Assembly (NCBI GenBank): GCA_041838435.1
Contig: JBGYPO010000082.1
Location: forward strand, 1-32,879
Reading direction: 5' to 3'
Length of the DNA stretch: 32,879 nucleotides
DNA from: Aliicoccus sp041838435
GTDB lineage: Bacteria > Bacillota > Bacilli > Staphylococcales > Salinicoccaceae
Positions 5,760 through 13,943 of the stretch are shown here, one piece after another. Position 1 is the stretch's first letter; the number at the start of each line of letters is the position of its first letter. The translations under genes and the position numbers were made by a program. Below the pieces are notes generated by a model. The model had not been told where the DNA came from, searched no databases, and saw only the letters and a program-made list of their open reading frames with translations.

Positions 5760-7691
5760 TTAGTTACTTTCTTCGAGTAAACGTTCAAGTTCGATTTCCA
5801 TCGCTTCATATTGATTAATGGCATTATCAAATGCGTCATTTTTCTCAATAAGCGATGTATTAACAACCTGAGCCTTTTCATAATCATTATAAATTTCAGG
5901 CTCGGTAAGTTTTATTTCAAGCGCACCAATTTCATCCTCAAGTTCATGCATATCCTCTTCTAATGATTCAAGCTCACGCTCTAACCTGCGAATTTCATTT
6001 CGGCGTAATTTTTGTGATTGATAATCCATTTTAGTTTGAGATGATGTCTGTGCAGGTGATGCTTCATCTGCACGACGTACTTTTATCTCTTCTTGTTTCT
6101 CTAAAAAGTATGTGTAATCTCCTTCGAACACTTCCAGACGCTTATCGTCCATCTGCATGATACGATTCGCAATGCGATCTATAAAGTATCTATCGTGACT
6201 CACGAACAGCAGTGTACCTGGATAATCTTCTAGTGCCTGCTCGAGCACTTCTTTACTATCGATATCCAGGTGGTTGGTCGGTTCATCGAGTATTAATAGA
6301 TTGTTCTTCTCAAGCATAAGCTTTGCCAGCTGAATACGTGCTTTTTCACCGCCGCTTAATGTGTTTACTTGTTTCAACACATCATCCTGTGTGAATAAGA
6401 ATTGACCAAGTACACCACGCACATCACCTTCGTTCATCTGTGGATATTCATGCCATAACTCTTCTAATATAGTACGGCTTGATGAAATCTCTGCCTGCTT
6501 CTGGTCATAATAACCAATCGACACGTTAGAGCCATATGTAACATCACCGGCGAAAGCTTCCAACCTATCCGCAATTGTTTTAACAAGCGTCGTCTTACCG
6601 ATACCATTCGGACCAATAATACCAAGTCGATCACCCTTAGTAACTTGAAAAGTGATATCTGAGTTTAACACCTCATTATGTCCAATTGAGAGCTTTGAGA
6701 CACCTAAGACGTCATTACCACTTTCACGTTTAATATCAAATCTAAACTTTGCCTTGCGTCTATCCTGCATCGGTGTATGCAACCGGTCTATTTTCTCGAG
6801 TTGCTTGCGTCTGCTCTTAGCCATTCCGCTCGTTGATGCGCGCGCAATATTCTTCTCAACAAATGTTTCGAGCGTCTTGATTTCCTTTTGCTGCGCATCA
6901 TAACTTTTTAATTCTAATTGGTAGCGCTTATCTTTATCTATTAAATATTGTGAGTAATTACCATGATAAAGAGTCCCTTTAAACAGTTCTATTTCATAAA
7001 TTTTATTAACAGTCTTATCTAAGAAATAGCGGTCATGACTAATGATCACGACAGCACCTTCAAAAACGCTTAGATAATGTTCCAACCACTCCACAGTATC
7101 CATATCTAAATGGTTTGTTGGTTCATCAAGCAGTAGGAGGTCTGGTTTATTTAATAACATTTGTCCAAGTGCAAGACGTGTTTTTTGCCCACCTGAAAAA
7201 GAGCTCACGCGTCGTTCTAGATCATCTATTGAGAACTTTAAACCCGTGACTATCGATTTGATTTTGCTATCGATAAGGTAACCATCATTTGATTCAAACT
7301 GATGTTGAAGCTGTTCAAAACCATCTAATTTATTTTGATATTCTGGATGGTCATATTCATGGTTGCCAAGCCAATTTGAAATATCGTCAAGCTTATATTT
7401 AATATCCAGTAAGTGTTTAAATGGTTTCTTCATTTCGTTATAAACAGTGTCCTCAGATTCAAGTGACATTTGTTGTGTTAAATAGCCAATGCTGATATCT
7501 TTAGGAATACTAATAGTACCTGCATCAATAGACGAGATCCCGGCCATAATTTTCATCAGTGTCGTCTTTCCAGCACCATTCTTACCGACTATACCGATGC
7601 GCGAATCTGACTGTATTTGCATTGAGATGTTTTCAAATATTAAATCGGTCACATAATACTTTTTTATGTTGCTCATTTGTAACACTTTCAT
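5760..7691 (-). CDS. ABC-F family ATPase (YdiF-like)
   Basis: The product is a 643-residue cytoplasmic protein with two ABC ATPase domains and no membrane part, as in ABC-F factors that act on the ribosome. Domain 1 has Walker A GKNGAGKT (36-43), signature FSGGQ (165-169) and LLLDEPTNHLD (about 186-196). The linker (about 240-325) is basic and helical. Domain 2 has GPNGIGKT (360-367), LSGGE (445-449) and LILDEPTNHLD (466-476). A charged coiled-coil tail covers about 555-640. I begin at the ATG at 7689-7691, preceded by GAGGGA; the 23 residues possible upstream are unlike the family. Position between tsaD and rex matches ydiF of B. subtilis. Antibiotic-resistance ABC-F proteins share this form, but synteny favours the housekeeping type. 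Confidence 0.92.
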   Translation of the reverse strand: MKVLQMSNIKKYYVTDLIFENISMQIQSDSRIGIVGKNGAGKTTLMKIMAGISSIDAGTISIPKDISIGYLTQQMSLESEDTVYNEMKKPFKHLLDIKYKLDDISNWLGNHEYDHPEYQNKLDGFEQLQHQFESNDGYLIDSKIKSIVTGLKFSIDDLERRVSSFSGGQKTRLALGQMLLNKPDLLLLDEPTNHLDMDTVEWLEHYLSVFEGAVVIISHDRYFLDKTVNKIYEIELFKGTLYHGNYSQYLIDKDKRYQLELKSYDAQQKEIKTLETFVEKNIARASTSGMAKSRRKQLEKIDRLHTPMQDRRKAKFRFDIKRESGNDVLGVSKLSIGHNEVLNSDITFQVTKGDRLGIIGPNGIGKTTLVKTIADRLEAFAGDVTYGSNVSIGYYDQKQAEISSSRTILEELWHEYPQMNEGDVRGVLGQFLFTQDDVLKQVNTLSGGEKARIQLAKLMLEKNNLLILDEPTNHLDIDSKEVLEQALEDYPGTLLFVSHDRYFIDRIANRIMQMDDKRLEVFEGDYTYFLEKQEEIKVRRADEASPAQTSSQTKMDYQSQKLRRNEIRRLERELESLEEDMHELEDEIGALEIKLTEPEIYNDYEKAQVVNTSLIEKNDAFDNAINQYEAMEIELERLLEESN

Positions 7692-7748
7692 ACTATCCCT
7701 CATTCCATACTCAGTGTACAATAAACAGACTAACGATACGATAGATAA

Positions 7749-7778
7749 GCGACATACCAAACTAAAATATGATATAAT
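7749..7778 (+). promoter_or_regulatory. promoter of the rex-tat operon
   Basis: GCGACA (7749-7754) and a consensus TATAAT (7773-7778) are separated by 18 bp. They lie upstream of the rex ribosome site AAAGGAAG (7797-7804). No clear Rex operator of the TTGTGA-N6-TCACAA type is visible here. Confidence 0.55.
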
Positions 7779-7812
7779 ATTTTAGAAATTTAATATAAAG
7801 GAAGTCAGGTCA

Positions 7813-8457
7813 GTGGCGAATGAAAATATGATTCCAAAAGCGACAGAACGACGCATGCCACTTTATTACCGATACTTTAGATTTGAATGTGAAAAGGGTA
7901 CTGAGCGTGTGTCATCTAAAGACATAAGCGTTGCATTAAAAATTGATTCTGCAACAATACGTAGGGATTTTTCTCACTTTGGAGAACTTGGTCGTAAAGG
8001 TTATGGTTACAATGTAAGAGCACTGCTTGATTTCTTTATTGAGCAGTTATCAGGGACAGCTGAGCAGCGTGTTGCTGTTGTGGGTGTTGGTAACTTGGGC
8101 AGCGCGCTTTTGCGCTATAATTTTGGAAATAATCTCAGCGAAAATATTCAACTATGTGCAGGGTTCGATATTGATCCTGAAAAAATCGGCACAATGGTCG
8201 GAGAACATAATGTGTACGATATGCAATACCTTCAGAAAATGGTGCGCAATTTAAAGATTGACTTAGCAATAATTGCAGTACCAGAAGAAGAAGCTTTAGC
8301 AGTTAAAGAAGAATTAGAAAAAGCAGGCGTGAAGGGTGTCATGAATTTTGCCCCAACTCATATCAATTCAACAGACGAGTTTATTGTTCATGATGTTGAC
8401 TTAACGATGGAATTACAATCACTGCTTTTCAAGATGAAAATAAATAGAGGTGAGTAG
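7813..8457 (+). CDS. rex: redox-sensing transcriptional repressor Rex
   Basis: Rex senses the NADH/NAD+ ratio and represses fermentation and respiration genes until NADH rises. The 214-residue product has the N-terminal winged helix (about residues 10-75, including ISVALKIDSATIRRDFSHFG) and a Rossmann domain whose dinucleotide site VAVVGVGNLGSALL is at 87-100. The C-terminal swapped helix (about 195-214) is present. The start is GTG, eight bases after AAAGGAAG; no better ATG is available in frame before the conserved N-terminus. It is followed two bases later by tatA, so the two are co-transcribed. Confidence 0.96.
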   Translation: MANENMIPKATERRMPLYYRYFRFECEKGTERVSSKDISVALKIDSATIRRDFSHFGELGRKGYGYNVRALLDFFIEQLSGTAEQRVAVVGVGNLGSALLRYNFGNNLSENIQLCAGFDIDPEKIGTMVGEHNVYDMQYLQKMVRNLKIDLAIIAVPEEEALAVKEELEKAGVKGVMNFAPTHINSTDEFIVHDVDLTMELQSLLFKMKINRGE

Positions 8458-8459
8458 TA

Positions 8460-8690
8460 ATGATTGAATTTTTACCACAGACGTTATCATTTATTAGTCC
8501 AACAGCAGCAATCATTATCGCAGTCGTTGGTTTGATATTATTTGGTTCAAAGCGATTACCAGAGTTCGGACGTTCAATCGGTGTCACGTTAAAAGAATTT
8601 AAAGATGGCATGAGCGGTGTCGTCATGACAGAAGAGAAAGATAAAAAGCCAATCGAGCATGAAGAAGAAAAGAAATCTAAAGAAGACTAA
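8460..8690 (+). CDS. tatA: Sec-independent protein translocase subunit TatA
   Basis: TatA forms the variable-size part of the twin-arginine channel that exports folded proteins. The 76-residue product has one transmembrane helix (about residues 13-29), the conserved F-G hinge at 28-29, the amphipathic helix KRLPEFGRSIGVTLKEFKDG (31-50), and a short acidic/basic tail. That is a normal TatAy/TatAd form. The ribosome site GAGGTG lies inside the rex end. An intrinsic terminator separates it from tatC. Confidence 0.95.
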   Translation: MIEFLPQTLSFISPTAAIIIAVVGLILFGSKRLPEFGRSIGVTLKEFKDGMSGVVMTEEKDKKPIEHEEEKKSKED

Positions 8691-8695
8691 GTATG

Positions 8696-8719
8696 AGGTG
8701 GCGCATGCCGCCTTTTTTT
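8696..8719 (+). terminator. intra-operon terminator between tatA and tatC
   Basis: A seven-pair GC-rich stem (8696-8702 with 8707-8713, one G-T pair) with loop GCAT is followed by seven T residues. It sits six bases after the tatA stop. It should end part of the transcripts, giving more tatA than tatC message. Confidence 0.8.
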
Positions 8720-8738
8720 GAATTGTGAGGTGTTATAA

Positions 8739-9518
8739 ATGAGTAAAGAAATGGATGCTCAATCAATTGGCGAGCATATTGGAGAACTGCGTACACGTCT
8801 TGTAGTAACAGCATATTTTTTCTTTGCAGGACTAATTGTAGGATTCTTCGTCTCGCGTCCATTAATATATTACATGCAAAATGCACCGTGGACAGAAAAT
8901 ATTCAGATGCATGCATTCCAAGTGATGGATCCATTAAGGATTTACATATTAATAATGATAGTCGTTGCTTTCGTAATCATTTTACCAGTTATTATGTATC
9001 AATTATGGGCCTTTATTGCACCTGGTCTATATGAAAACGAGCGACGCGTTACACTATCTTACATCCCCATTGTGCTGCTTCTTATGTTAATTGGTTTTGC
9101 TTTTAGTTATTTTATACTTGTTCCTTATATTATTCGATTTACATTTGATTTATCTGCTTCAATGGGCATTCAGACAACGATTGGGATTAATGAATATTTC
9201 GGATTTTTATTCCGGACAGTATTACCATTTGGTGTGATATTCCAAATGCCGGTACTTGTTCTATTTTTAACGCAGCTCGGTATTATATCACCGCCATTCC
9301 TTAAGAAAAATAGAAAATATGCTTATTTCATTCTTTTTATTTTAGCTGCAATTATTGCGCCGCCTGAACTGACGACAAATATAATCTTGACAATACCAAT
9401 GATTATATTGTACGAAATAAGTATTGTGATATCTAAATATGGATATAGACGCTACTTAAAGGCCGAAGAAAAGCGCTTAGCAGAGAGTCTAGAAAGTGGT
9501 GATCAAGATGAACGATGA
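8739..9518 (+). CDS. tatC: Sec-independent protein translocase subunit TatC
   Basis: TatC is the membrane receptor that binds twin-arginine signal peptides. The 259-residue product has the conserved cytoplasmic N-terminus IGEHIGELRTRL (about residues 10-21) and six hydrophobic spans (about 24-44, 68-92, 110-132, 153-178, 190-206, 208-227). ENERRVTLSYI, at about residues 99-109, is the usual segment ahead of span three. Ribosome site GTGAGGTG precedes the ATG. The end overlaps the next gene by 11 bp. The pair tatA-tatC without a separate tatB is the standard Firmicute minimal Tat system. Confidence 0.95.
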   Translation: MSKEMDAQSIGEHIGELRTRLVVTAYFFFAGLIVGFFVSRPLIYYMQNAPWTENIQMHAFQVMDPLRIYILIMIVVAFVIILPVIMYQLWAFIAPGLYENERRVTLSYIPIVLLLMLIGFAFSYFILVPYIIRFTFDLSASMGIQTTIGINEYFGFLFRTVLPFGVIFQMPVLVLFLTQLGIISPPFLKKNRKYAYFILFILAAIIAPPELTTNIILTIPMIILYEISIVISKYGYRRYLKAEEKRLAESLESGDQDER

Positions 9519-11001
9519 ACACAATATATTTAAAAAATTAGATGAGATACCGAGAGCAGAGATAGATTCCTTAGCAGATGAAGCAATGCATAGCGCTTGG
9601 CGTCAAAAATATCATGTCCAACCGGTATTTGGAGAACTCGGGCATCCGACGGCGTTTATTCATTTTAATCATAATTATCATGTGTTTTATCAGTGGTTCC
9701 CGTTTGGTGCTGATAAAAGCGTTCCATATTGGTACCATGTGAAGAGTCATGATCTATCACTCTTTGAGAATAAGGGCGTATTTATTAAGCCAGATTCATT
9801 ATACGATACACTCGGTGCGTTCTCAGGAGATGTATATGCATTCGATTCTGAGCTATTCATGCTATATCATGGCAGACGTAAAAAAGGAAATCAGGCAATC
9901 GACGCTTTGCTCTCAGGTGTGATGAATGAACGTGAAAAATTCGATAAGGATAGTACAATCATCGATGTCGAGAGTGAGATTATTGATTTGCACAACATCA
10001 AAGATCCGGTACTTTATCAGCATAAGCAGGATTTATATATCATTAGTGGCGCGATGAATGCTATGGAGTACGGAAGGCTCGCTGTATTTAAAGCCTATGA
10101 AGATTCATTTCGCTATATGGGTGAGTTGACGACGGGCTTTAATGAGTTTGGTTTTCAGTGGGAATATCCAGATATTATTGAAATAGATAATCAAGTGCTT
10201 TTGGCATTTTGTCCTAAGGGCATTGATAAATATCAAAATCATTTTCACAACATGTTTCAAGCCGGATATATTTTGGGTGAAATTGATTTAGATAACTTAG
10301 AAATGCTGCATGGCTCTTTTGAAGAATTTGATCACGGTTTTGATTTCTATGCACCACGTCTAACTAAAAGTCCAAAAGGTAAAACATTATTGATAGGCTG
10401 GATGGGCATGAAGCATTCTGCATATCCTACAGATGTGAGTAGATGGCGTCATTGTTTGACGATACCAAGAGAACTTTCAATCGTGGATAATAAACTAAAG
10501 CAGGTACCCCTCGACAGCATCACACTTATGCGCGGCGAACCGATTGAAGCGGAAGGCTACATCACTCAGTTCCCTCATAAGATGCGGGACTTCGAAGGTG
10601 ATTCATACGAGATGATTATTAATATTCTTGAAAACACATCTTCTGTGCTTTATATGAAGTTTCGTTTAAGTCACCGGGAAGAAACGGTGTTGAAATATGA
10701 TAGTGAGTCTAAAGCGTTCACACTGAATCGTGGATTAAGCGGACAGCTGCCTGAGGATGTGGACGGGGTAGAACGCACAGTAATTCTTGATAATCCGCTG
10801 TGGCAAGTACGTATATTTATGGATATATCAAGCATTGAAGTGTTTATAAATGATGGAGAAGCGGTTATGAGTGCGCGCATCTTTCCGAGAGATGATGCAA
10901 CAGGTGTTGAACTTTCCACAGAAACTGGTGAGTGTCATACAAACATCATTCAATATCCGATGAAACATTTCCCTAATGAAGCGATTATTAACAAACGATA
11001 A
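9508..11001 (+). CDS. GH32-like protein with an altered nucleophile motif
   Basis: The 497-residue protein has the glycoside hydrolase family 32 layout of sucrose-6-phosphate hydrolase (ScrB): a five-bladed propeller up to about residue 335 and a C-terminal beta-sandwich. The framing is typical (WRQKYHVQP at 31-39, YHVFYQWFPFG at 57-67, FSG at 105-107, WRHCLTIPREL at about 313-323). The family motif N-D-P-N-G, whose Asp is the nucleophile, reads G-H-P-T-A here (residues 45-49, with His46 from CAT at 9643-9645). The R-D-P motif is K-D-P (165-167) and W-E-C-P-D is W-E-Y-P-D (218-222), keeping the acid/base Glu219. Hydrolase activity is therefore doubtful. The ATG at 9508, inside tatC, follows AAAGTGGTGAT. 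No sucrose PTS or fructokinase gene adjoins; an RpiR-type regulator follows. Confidence 0.88.
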   Translation: MNDEHNIFKKLDEIPRAEIDSLADEAMHSAWRQKYHVQPVFGELGHPTAFIHFNHNYHVFYQWFPFGADKSVPYWYHVKSHDLSLFENKGVFIKPDSLYDTLGAFSGDVYAFDSELFMLYHGRRKKGNQAIDALLSGVMNEREKFDKDSTIIDVESEIIDLHNIKDPVLYQHKQDLYIISGAMNAMEYGRLAVFKAYEDSFRYMGELTTGFNEFGFQWEYPDIIEIDNQVLLAFCPKGIDKYQNHFHNMFQAGYILGEIDLDNLEMLHGSFEEFDHGFDFYAPRLTKSPKGKTLLIGWMGMKHSAYPTDVSRWRHCLTIPRELSIVDNKLKQVPLDSITLMRGEPIEAEGYITQFPHKMRDFEGDSYEMIINILENTSSVLYMKFRLSHREETVLKYDSESKAFTLNRGLSGQLPEDVDGVERTVILDNPLWQVRIFMDISSIEVFINDGEAVMSARIFPRDDATGVELSTETGECHTNIIQYPMKHFPNEAIINKR

Positions 11002-11092
11002 CATGGCAATTTATACCAAAAGTTAAAAACATCTTGCAATTTCTATCTTAATGTACAAAAATGGAAATATATACATTTGGGTGGTGGACAGG

Positions 11093-11932
11093 ATGTTTTC
11101 GGTATTAAGTCAAATTAGCAAGCGTTTAGAATATATGACACCAGTTGAGACACGCATCGCGCATTACATGTTAGAAAACCCTGCACAGATTATAAAGATG
11201 CCAGTGAAAGAAATCGCCAAAAATGCACAGACCAGCGACGCGGCAATCGTAAGATTCGCCAAACGCATCGGATTAAATGGTATTAAAGAGTTAAAAGTAG
11301 AACTCGCTAAAGAACTACATACTTTAGATGACAAGAGCGTGTCACGTGTAATTGATTTAGCAGTCGATTCAAGAAAAGACATCTTTGAAAAAGTATTTAG
11401 AAATACGATCCAAGCGTTGCATAACACGGAACGCATAGTAAACCGCAACAGTATTAAGCAAGCTGCGGAGTATATGGGCAAGGCAGACAGCACCCTGATT
11501 TTTGGAATGGGAGATTCAGGACATGTTGGTTGTGAGTTTGAACAAAAATTACACAGAGTAAATGTGAATGCATATTTTACAGCTGATAAATACCTGTGTT
11601 TAACCAAGCTCTCTAATCTTGGTCCGAACGATGTGTTGTTTGTAATCACGCTCAGTGGTAAAACTTCTGAAGTTGTTGAAGTCGTGAAGATGGCTAAGCA
11701 ATTAAACATCCGAGCAATTATTTTGACGCAACATCACGCTTCTACAGCTAAGCGACATTCAGACATCGCAATTGAAATCACTGAAGAGGAAATGAACATA
11801 CAATATATGAATATGACAAGTCGCATATCACAACTTGTTGTCTGTGATGTACTTTTCTTCTATATATGTAAATCATTAGGTTCTGAAGCATATGACAACA
11901 TAATAAAGACTTACGATGTAATGCACGAGTAA
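11093..11932 (+). CDS. RpiR/MurR-family transcriptional regulator
   Basis: The 279-residue protein has an N-terminal RpiR-type helix-turn-helix (about residues 1-75; MPVKEIAKNAQTSDAAIVRF holds the recognition region) and a C-terminal SIS sugar-phosphate-binding domain (about 115-250; IFGMGDSGHVG and FVITLSGKTSEVVEVVK are the phosphosugar-binding loops). Such proteins sense phosphorylated sugars and control neighbouring sugar genes. I start at ATG 11093, just after GGTGGTGG; GTG at 11081 or 11084 and an ATG at 11051 are also in frame but precede or lie in that site. It follows the GH32-like gene by about 90 bp on the same strand, so it may control that gene and respond to a related sugar phosphate. 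The ligand is unknown. Confidence 0.9.
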   Translation: MFSVLSQISKRLEYMTPVETRIAHYMLENPAQIIKMPVKEIAKNAQTSDAAIVRFAKRIGLNGIKELKVELAKELHTLDDKSVSRVIDLAVDSRKDIFEKVFRNTIQALHNTERIVNRNSIKQAAEYMGKADSTLIFGMGDSGHVGCEFEQKLHRVNVNAYFTADKYLCLTKLSNLGPNDVLFVITLSGKTSEVVEVVKMAKQLNIRAIILTQHHASTAKRHSDIAIEITEEEMNIQYMNMTSRISQLVVCDVLFFYICKSLGSEAYDNIIKTYDVMHE

Positions 11933-11958
11933 ACCATGTAAATATTACATGGTTTTTT
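11932..11958 (+). terminator. intrinsic terminator after the RpiR gene
   Basis: A perfect ten-pair stem (AACCATGTAA at 11932-11941 with TTACATGGTT at 11945-11954) with a three-base loop is followed by T residues. It begins at the stop codon. Confidence 0.9.
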
Positions 11959-11992
11959 ATGTATTTGAAATACAACTGAAACATAGAACCGA

Positions 11993-12020
11993 TTGAAATG
12001 TGGTAAGTTTAAGCTATTAA
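11993..12020 (+). promoter_or_regulatory. promoter of the acidic secreted protein gene
   Basis: TTGAAA (11993-11998) and TATTAA (12015-12020) are separated by 16 bp, upstream of the ribosome site TAGGTGGTGAT. Confidence 0.45.
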
Positions 12021-12049
12021 GAATATTAATTGTTAGGTGGTGATGTACA

Positions 12050-12796
12050 ATGATGAAACGATTGCTTCAGAATGTCTTAATAATGAGTGTTTTAATACTT
12101 ATATTCATACAAGTAAATGAGTCTTATGCATCAGATAATGTTGAGGAAATTAAAACTGAAGAAGCGGATGATTCAGAAATTCTTGGTGCAGGCGTTAATA
12201 CAAGTGATAAACAAAACACAGATCGTGACGTAAAATTTGACGCAATCTATGAGATGGAGAGACCAGAGACAGAAGAATCGAACAGTCAGAATGTACTCTC
12301 CCCAGCTGAACCTAAAGATGAAATGATTGAAGAAATTACAAACAAAGATAAAGTTATCGAAGAAGCAATAAAAGAAGAGTCATCAGAAGAACCAGATAAT
12401 TCAATAGAAGATTTAGAAGAAGATATTGAGTTAGAAGACTCAAATGAATCAATAGTTGAAACAGACGAAGAAGCGGATGAAAAAGTTGAGGATAAAAGTT
12501 CACAACAAGCCGTTTATGATGAACGCGGAAAAATTACAGATGAAGGTTTGACGTACTTGGATGATACCGTCAATAGCGTTATGAGTAAAAAAATAGTGAA
12601 GTCATCGTCAAAAAATAAAGGTGATGTTCAAGAATCATCTATAGATAAGCGTAATGAAGCGTTTATTCGTGATCGAATGACAAACTTTCTTTCTTTTCAT
12701 TCTTTGAATGACAGAAAGGAAAAGACATTTGTCAGAAATATAGTTGTAGAATCAATCATCGTCAAGTATACATCAGCAACGAAGTTACCACTATAA
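12050..12796 (+). CDS. secreted acidic protein of unknown function
   Basis: I do not recognise this 248-residue protein. A signal peptide (residues 1 to about 28, MMKRLLQNVLIMSVLILIF, cut near SYA|SD) is followed by a very acidic, low-complexity region (about 30-155) dominated by E, D, S and N. It ends with a basic C-terminal part (about 178-248) that contains KKIVKSSSKNKG and DRKEKTFVRN. No cysteine, lipobox, LPXTG sorting signal or known catalytic motif is visible. The charge split could let the acidic half bind cations or basic wall components while the basic tail binds teichoic acid; that is inference. It has its own promoter and a strong terminator, so it is a single-gene unit between the RpiR gene and the opp operon. 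Confidence 0.75.
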   Translation: MMKRLLQNVLIMSVLILIFIQVNESYASDNVEEIKTEEADDSEILGAGVNTSDKQNTDRDVKFDAIYEMERPETEESNSQNVLSPAEPKDEMIEEITNKDKVIEEAIKEESSEEPDNSIEDLEEDIELEDSNESIVETDEEADEKVEDKSSQQAVYDERGKITDEGLTYLDDTVNSVMSKKIVKSSSKNKGDVQESSIDKRNEAFIRDRMTNFLSFHSLNDRKEKTFVRNIVVESIIVKYTSATKLPL

Positions 12797-12810
12797 AATA
12801 TATAATTTCA

Positions 12811-12846
12811 AAAAGACTAGCTTGTGTATGAAACAAGTCTAGTCTT
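12811..12846 (+). terminator. strong intrinsic terminator
   Basis: AAAAGACTAGCTTGT pairs with ACAAG-T-CTAGTCTTTT, a 15-pair stem with one bulged T and a seven-base loop. The upstream A-run makes it potentially bidirectional. Confidence 0.9.
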
Positions 12847-12937
12847 TTCCTATATTTAGTATAAAATTCCAATTTTAAATTTTGTCAATAATCTGTTAAA
12901 TGAATTAATATTAAGTTCCTTACCAATAAAAGTCATA

Positions 12938-12974
12938 AATATGCATTGCGCATATTGGGATATATCTATATAAT
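12938..12974 (+). promoter_or_regulatory. opp operon promoter with overlapping inverted repeat
   Basis: A consensus TATAAT lies at 12969-12974 and TTGCGC at 12946-12951, with a 17-bp spacer. The perfect 7-bp inverted repeat AATATGC-N5-GCATATT (12938-12956) covers the -35, as a repressor operator would. The rest of 12847-13027 is AT-rich with no other feature seen. Confidence 0.5.
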
Positions 12975-13027
12975 TCTATTAAGCATTCAACTATATTAAT
13001 GTGAAGCTACTAGAGGAGGTTAATCAA

Positions 13028-13930
13028 ATGAGTCAAAACAATGATTATCAAGACATGACTGGATCCCAGCTGATGATGAAGAATATTAAAGAATTCTTCG
13101 GAAGATTAAATAAGAACAAAGCAGCTATGGTCGGGTTTTATGTTTTGATTGTTTTGTTCTTCATAGCTGTGTTTGGATTTTTAGATGCGCGCTATGGAAT
13201 AACAGGTATCAGTTCTACACAAACCAACTTAACTGCACGATTGCAAGGACCATCAAGTGAATTCTGGTTCGGTACAGACCATATGGGTAGAGATATCTTT
13301 ATGCGAATTCTTCATGGTATGCACATCACACTCGGCGTTGGATTCGCTGCAACATTCTTAGCAGCGATAATCGGTGTTCCTTTAGGAATTTTAGCCGGCT
13401 ACTATGGTAAGGTCATTGATTCAGTCATCATGAGAATTATGGATGTACTACTTGCATTCCCAGGTATCTTACTTGCTTTATTCATCGTAAGTATCTTAGG
13501 TGGTAGTACAGTTAACGTAACAATTGCCGTCGCGATATCCGCCATACCACAATTTGCAAGGATTGTACGTGGTTCAACATTAACAACGAAAAATTTAGAG
13601 TACATAGACGCTATACGCGCACTTGGTGCAAAGGACTTTAAGATAATATTCCAGCACATATTACCAAATATTTTGTCTCCAATCATTGTAAATACATCGA
13701 TATTCTTAGCATCAGCAGTATTATCAATTGCTGGTTTATCGTTCTTAGGTTTAGGTGTACAGCCACCGATTCCAGAATGGGGTGCAATGTTAAACGATGG
13801 TCGAAACTATATGTATCAGGCCGGACATATTACATTCTTCCCAGGTATGATGATTGTTATTGTCGTACTCGCATTTAACCTACTTGGTGATGGGTTACGT
13901 GACGCACTTGATCCAAAACTTAAAAATTAA
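13028..13930 (+). CDS. oppC: oligopeptide ABC transporter permease OppC
   Basis: OppC is one of two membrane subunits of the oligopeptide importer. The 300-residue protein has a cytoplasmic N-terminal segment and first span of OppC type (about residues 12-45), the conserved FGTDHMGRDIF (about 80-90) after it, five further spans, and the permease EAA loop (EYIDAIRALGAKDF, about 194-207), which docks on the ATPases. The start ATG at 13028 follows AGAGGAGG; the frame could open at GTG 13001 but without a ribosome site. It is the first gene of the operon, so the order is C-B-D-F-A rather than the more common A-B-C-D-F. Confidence 0.94.
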   Translation: MSQNNDYQDMTGSQLMMKNIKEFFGRLNKNKAAMVGFYVLIVLFFIAVFGFLDARYGITGISSTQTNLTARLQGPSSEFWFGTDHMGRDIFMRILHGMHITLGVGFAATFLAAIIGVPLGILAGYYGKVIDSVIMRIMDVLLAFPGILLALFIVSILGGSTVNVTIAVAISAIPQFARIVRGSTLTTKNLEYIDAIRALGAKDFKIIFQHILPNILSPIIVNTSIFLASAVLSIAGLSFLGLGVQPPIPEWGAMLNDGRNYMYQAGHITFFPGMMIVIVVLAFNLLGDGLRDALDPKLKN

Positions 13931-13943
13931 GGAGGACTAGGAC

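Noticed and set aside
9631..9660. Sequencing error as the cause of the missing GH32 nucleophile
   Set aside because: Four separate codons in the motif differ while the frame and both flanks are intact, and two other catalytic motifs are also altered.
11164..11709. 181-codon minus-strand frame inside the RpiR gene
   Set aside because: It lies wholly within a well-supported gene on the other strand and has no ribosome site or recognisable domain.
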